Shown here: positions 4,660 through 8,095 of the stretch, piece by piece
Numbering within the stretch: the first letter of the stretch is position 1
Layout of the letters: each line of letters starts with the position of its first letter
Assembly: GCA_029937135.1 (NCBI GenBank)
Contig: JAPYQX010000125.1
Location: forward strand, 1 to 8,095
Reading direction: 5' to 3'
Source of the DNA: Nitrospinota bacterium
GTDB lineage: Bacteria > UBA8248
DNA: 8,095 bases
The notes under the pieces: generated by a model
The model's input: the letters and a program-made list of their open reading frames with translations, nothing else
Told to the model about the DNA's origin: nothing
The model's database searches: none
Translations under genes and position numbers: made by a program

Positions 4660-5757
4660 ATGGTTTCGCTATCAATCGCGAACGTAATCGAGCTTTCTTA
4701 CAGCAGCCTCTCCTACGCCTCTCTTTTATTCCTTCTGGCCAGCGGGCTTTCGCTGATTTTCGGCGTCATGCGGATCGTCAACCTCGCACACGCCGCGTTT
4801 TTCCTGTTCGGGGGCTACATCGGACTCGAGGCCTACAACATCTTCTACGGCACCGCCTCGATCATGCCCCGGCTCATCCAGTTGGCCACCTGGACGGCGC
4901 TTTATTTCGCCTGGCGCGGCCTCTCGCGGGCCGCCGGAGAGGGACGGGCGGCTCTGGGTCTGCTCAGTGCCTACATCATCACCGAAATCGTCACCAGCAT
5001 GATTTGGGACTACCGCTTCATTGAGCTTTTCTTTCCCGTCATCAAGCTCCAGAAAATCGACCAGGTGAACTTCCTCGCGCTCTCGGGCGCCATCGCCGTC
5101 GCCGTGATCGTGGTCGGTCTGGGCGGGATGTTAATAGAGCGCTTCTTTCTCCGTCATTTCGGACATGACACCCTCGCCCAGGTCCTCGTCACCATCGGGT
5201 TCGCTTTCATCCTTCAGGATGGATCGCTCTACACCTGGGGCGGCGACAACTTCATGTTCGAGGCGCCCTGGCCTTTTAATCAAAGCATTATGATCGCGGA
5301 CATGTCGTTTCCCCAGTACCGCCTTTTCATGATCCTGGTCGCGGTTCTTGTCGGGCTCGCACTCCTCTTCGGCATCGAGCGCACCCGACTCGGGGCCATC
5401 ATGCGCGCCACGGTGGACGACCCCGAGATGGCGCGCGGGATCGGCATCAACACCAATATTGTTTCGATGAGCATCTTCGCCATCGGCGCCCTGCTCGCCG
5501 CAATTGGCGGCGTCGTCGGCGGGGCCTTCTTCGGGGTATATCCCGGGCTGGACTTCGAGATACTCCCCTACGCATTCGCTGTGGTCATCATCGGCGGGCT
5601 GGGGAGCCTCACCGGTGCGGTCGTGGGAAGCCTCGTGGTCGGTTTCATGGAAAACTTCGGAACCGCCCTTTTCCCTGAACTCTCCTACTTCGCCCTTTTC
5701 GCGCCGATGGCCATTATCCTCGCCGTCAAACCGACGGGCTTGTTCGGAAAGGGCTAG
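4660..5757 (+). CDS. livH: Branched-chain amino acid-type ABC transporter permease, LivH family, extended
   Basis: This inner-membrane permease is one of two forming the channel of a Liv/Urt-type importer. Family features: the first helices with SGLSLIFGVMRIVNLAHAAFFLFGGY (29-53), TLAQVLVTIGFAFILQD (171-187), the ATPase-coupling loop DDPEMARGIGINTN (253-266), GGVVGGAFFGVYPGLDF and VVIIGGLGSLTGAVVGS (308-324). At 365 residues it is about 70 longer than usual. The extra part (about 64-135) lies after the GGY segment and holds two hydrophobic stretches, TWTALYFAW and GLLSAYIITEIVTSMIW, with a charged RAAGEGR linker. I chose ATG 4660; the in-frame TTG at 4639 lies in the terminator-like T run. 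The ribosome binding site is weak (GGGG, 4646-4649, ten bases away). It is followed after three bases by livM. Confidence 0.92.
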   Translation: MVSLSIANVIELSYSSLSYASLLFLLASGLSLIFGVMRIVNLAHAAFFLFGGYIGLEAYNIFYGTASIMPRLIQLATWTALYFAWRGLSRAAGEGRAALGLLSAYIITEIVTSMIWDYRFIELFFPVIKLQKIDQVNFLALSGAIAVAVIVVGLGGMLIERFFLRHFGHDTLAQVLVTIGFAFILQDGSLYTWGGDNFMFEAPWPFNQSIMIADMSFPQYRLFMILVAVLVGLALLFGIERTRLGAIMRATVDDPEMARGIGINTNIVSMSIFAIGALLAAIGGVVGGAFFGVYPGLDFEILPYAFAVVIIGGLGSLTGAVVGSLVVGFMENFGTALFPELSYFALFAPMAIILAVKPTGLFGKG

Positions 5758-5760
5758 ACG

Positions 5761-6786
5761 ATGCTGGGAACCGCAATCGAGCGCCGGCGTATCATGATTG
5801 TCCTGGGGGTGTTCGCAGCCCTGGCCCTCATTACGCCGTTTCTCGATCTTTTTCTTCAATCCCTCGTCACCGAGATTCTCGTCTTCGGCATCCTGGCCAT
5901 GAGCCTGGACATCCTTCTCGGCTATACCGGTCTCGCTTCGCTGGGCCACGCGGCCTATTTCGGCGTCGCCTCCTATGCCTCGGCCATCATCATGACCAAG
6001 AAAAGCTGGGTGGTGACCTACGCCATGTTCACCTGGACCGACTCGGCGGGCCTGGGTCTTTTCTACCTGTTCTTTATCGGTGTTCTGGTGGCCATCGCTT
6101 TCTCGGCCTTCTTCGGATACCTGGCCATTCGGGCCAAAGACGTTTATTTCTTGATGATCACCCTTTCGCTCGCTATGGTGGTCTGGGGGCTGGCCTACCG
6201 CTGGAGCGCGGTGACGGAGGGAGACAACGGAATTATCGTACCCGGTCGCCCCTCGCTTTTCGGCTTCTCCCTCGAAGAGGGGCTCCCCTTTTTCTACTTT
6301 ACACTGGCCATATTTCTTCTGTGCCTCGGGGTGCTCTACCTCATCACCCAGAGCCCCTTTGGCCGCACCCTTGTCGGTATCCGCGAGCGCGAGGAGCGCA
6401 TGGAGATGCTCGGCTACAATATCTGGCTGCATAAATACCTTGCCTTCATTATTGCCGGAACCTTCAGCGGCGTTGCCGGCGTGTTGTGGACGCTCTATAA
6501 CCTGTTCATCAGCCCCCCGGATGTCGAGCTCATCACCTCGGCCGAGGCGCTTTTCATGGTCGCCCTGGGCGGCCCGGCCACCCTCGTCGGGCCCGTCATC
6601 GGGGCGGCCATCATCCGGTCGCTCCAGCAATTTGTCAGCATTTATGTGGAAAGGTGGCCGCTTATACTCGGATCGATATACATTATTACCATTATGCTAA
6701 GCCGCCTCTACGGGGTGGACGGAATACTCGGTATCGCCAATAAATTCCGCCGTTCGTTCGCCGCGGAAAATAACCCAAAAGACTGA
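5761..6786 (+). CDS. livM: Branched-chain amino acid-type ABC transporter permease, LivM family
   Basis: The second permease of the importer has 341 residues, a normal length. Family features: SLDILLGYTGLASLGHAAYFGVASY (48-72), YLAIRAKDVYFLMITLSLA (120-138), GDNGI (154-158) in the periplasmic segment, the ATPase-coupling region REREERMEMLGYN (208-220), SGVAGVLWTLYNLFISPPD (236-254) and MVALGGPATLVGPVIGA (266-282). ATG 5761 lies three bases after the livH stop, with AAGGG overlapping the livH end, indicating translational coupling in one operon. The C-terminus is a charged tail, as usual. It should pair with LivH and two cytoplasmic ATPases that are not in the window. Confidence 0.94.
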   Translation: MLGTAIERRRIMIVLGVFAALALITPFLDLFLQSLVTEILVFGILAMSLDILLGYTGLASLGHAAYFGVASYASAIIMTKKSWVVTYAMFTWTDSAGLGLFYLFFIGVLVAIAFSAFFGYLAIRAKDVYFLMITLSLAMVVWGLAYRWSAVTEGDNGIIVPGRPSLFGFSLEEGLPFFYFTLAIFLLCLGVLYLITQSPFGRTLVGIREREERMEMLGYNIWLHKYLAFIIAGTFSGVAGVLWTLYNLFISPPDVELITSAEALFMVALGGPATLVGPVIGAAIIRSLQQFVSIYVERWPLILGSIYIITIMLSRLYGVDGILGIANKFRRSFAAENNPKD

Positions 6787-6834
6787 TTCACCGCGGCTCC
6801 TTATCTCTCGCAGGACAATTTGGAGAGGATCAAG

Positions 6835-8091
6835 ATGAAAAAAAGATGTTTTGCCATGATCGCCGCCGCCACCCTGGCGCTCGCGGTCACAGCCGGCCCC
6901 GCCATGGCCGCGAAGGAAATCCGCATCGGTTTCATCGTGCCGATGACGGGCATCTTCGCCCAGATCGGCAAGGACATGGCCAACGGCTTCAAAATGTACC
7001 TTAGCCAGACCAACAACATGATGGGCCCCGTCAAGGTGAAGGTCATTTTCGAAGACTCCACCGGCAAGCCCTCGGTCAACCGGCAAAAGGCGATCAAGTT
7101 AATCCGCCGCGACAAGGTGCACCTGTTCGTGGGCGGTCTGCTGGCCAGCACGGGCTATGCTCTGGGCGCCGTCGCCGACCGCTTCAAGACCCTCTACATC
7201 TCGCCGGTTCCGGCCGGAGACGACATGACCCAGAGGAAGCCCCCGAAGTACTTCATCCGGAGCGGTTTCACCTCCAGCCAGGGCAGCCACCCCCTCGCCG
7301 ACTACGCCTATGACCAGGGCTACCGGCGGATCGTAGCAATCGGACAGGATTATGCCTTCGGCTACGAGACCATCGGCGGCTTTCAGACACAATTCGAAAG
7401 GCGTGGTGGGAAGATCATCAAGAAGATATGGGCGAAGCTGGGCACGAAGGACTTTGGCCCCTATCTTCCGCAAATCCCCAAGGACGCAGATGCGGTCATG
7501 GCCCTGATGGTGGGGCCAAGCTCATTGGCCTTTCCAAAGCAATTCCGGGCGGCCGGATTCAAGATGCCCTTGCTTGGCGGGATAACGTCCGCGGATGAAT
7601 TCATCCTTCCGTCGATGGGTGACGAGGCTATCGGTTATGTGACGGCAGGACAGTACAGCGCCGCGCTCACGACCGACAAGAACAAGGCGTTCGTCAAGGA
7701 GTACCAGAGCCGCTACGGGAAGATGGCCTCCTACTACTCGGAGACTACCTACACCACCGCGCTGTGGATCCACAAAACGCTCGAGAAGATCAACTGGAAC
7801 CCGGACGACACCGTGGGCTTCATCCGCGAGTTCAAGAAAATCCGGATCAATGCGACCCGCGGGCCGCTCTACATCGGCTCGCACGGAAACGTTGTGCAGA
7901 ATATTTACATCCGGAAGGTGCAGCGAGTGTCGGGCGACAGGCTCGGGCTGGGCGTTAAACCCAATTCGCTCTGGAACATCGTCATCAAGACATACCCGGC
8001 GGTCAGCCAGTTCTATAAACAGTCGCCGGAGGAGTTTCTCAAGAAGCCCGTCTACAGCAAGAGCTTCCCGGGCTGTAAATTCTGCAAATAA
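6835..8091 (+). CDS. Periplasmic substrate-binding protein of a Liv-type ABC importer
   Basis: This is a type I periplasmic binding protein (Peripla_BP_6 family) that would capture the ligand and deliver it to LivHM. ATG 6835 has GGAGAGG (6822-6828) six bases upstream, preferred over TTG 6820. Residues 1-25 form a Sec signal peptide: MKKR, a hydrophobic core, and AMA before AKEIRIGF; no lipobox cysteine is present, so it should be soluble. The mature protein shows IGFIVPMTGIFAQIGKDMANGF, VHLFVGGLLASTGYALG, IVAIGQDYAFGYE, GTKDFGPYLPQI and a C-terminal domain ending FPGCKFCK. That ending carries a CxxC pair. At 418 residues it is somewhat longer than E. coli LivJ. It is 48 bases after livM. The ligand cannot be read from the sequence; the neighbouring amidohydrolase suggests an amide or ureide rather than leucine. 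Confidence 0.92.
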   Translation: MKKRCFAMIAAATLALAVTAGPAMAAKEIRIGFIVPMTGIFAQIGKDMANGFKMYLSQTNNMMGPVKVKVIFEDSTGKPSVNRQKAIKLIRRDKVHLFVGGLLASTGYALGAVADRFKTLYISPVPAGDDMTQRKPPKYFIRSGFTSSQGSHPLADYAYDQGYRRIVAIGQDYAFGYETIGGFQTQFERRGGKIIKKIWAKLGTKDFGPYLPQIPKDADAVMALMVGPSSLAFPKQFRAAGFKMPLLGGITSADEFILPSMGDEAIGYVTAGQYSAALTTDKNKAFVKEYQSRYGKMASYYSETTYTTALWIHKTLEKINWNPDDTVGFIREFKKIRINATRGPLYIGSHGNVVQNIYIRKVQRVSGDRLGLGVKPNSLWNIVIKTYPAVSQFYKQSPEEFLKKPVYSKSFPGCKFCK

Positions 8092-8095
8092 AGCG

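Noticed and set aside
5131..6630. A 499-codon open frame on the minus strand, opposite livH and livM
   Set aside because: It is extremely rich in Asp, Glu, Gly and His, has no recognisable domain, and lies wholly opposite two well-conserved permeases; it is a mirror of their codon bias.
1..8095. CRISPR arrays, insertion sequences, phage attachment sites or toxin-antitoxin pairs
   Set aside because: No regularly spaced repeats, transposase or integrase sequence, or small paired genes of that kind were seen on either strand.

Overview
The window is GC-rich, dense bacterial DNA. A UmuD-type protease, a PilZ protein and a binding protein with a Sec signal peptide point to a Gram-negative organism. 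A candidate SOS operator with alphaproteobacterial-like period-11 spacing is weakly suggestive, but the lineage cannot be fixed from this sequence. There are no rRNA, tRNA, CRISPR or insertion-sequence genes.

Left part (1-1485): a umuD-like SOS mutagenesis gene runs off the left edge on the minus strand, behind a good sigma70-type promoter. After about 370 bases without a convincing gene comes a small PilZ-domain protein (plus strand). Its 3' end overlaps by 22 bases an unrecognised 103-residue protein on the minus strand with a strong ribosome binding site.

Middle (1696-4324, minus strand): a two-gene catabolic cassette, read right to left. It holds a cytosine-deaminase-like amidohydrolase, then a DUF1116 (YlbE/AllG-like) protein. 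Both are interrupted by apparent single-base frameshifts at homopolymer runs: C10 and A6 (coding strand) in the amidohydrolase, G6 in the DUF1116 gene. Conserved protein sequence continues in another frame after each. This is genuine decay, slippage-prone switching, or assembly error; the sequence alone cannot decide.

Right part (4660-8091, plus strand): an intact Liv-type ABC importer set, with LivH permease (unusually long), LivM permease and a periplasmic binding protein. The two ATPases (LivG, LivF) are not in the window. The 335-base divergent region between cassette and importer holds a -10 box for the amidohydrolase. It also holds a nested set of inverted repeats (4447-4558) followed by a terminator-like hairpin with seven T just before livH. 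This looks like a structured leader RNA with an attenuator and is the best candidate here for something undescribed.

Taken together, the divergent arrangement suggests uptake and hydrolysis of a small nitrogen compound (amide, ureide or pyrimidine-like). The substrate is inference only.
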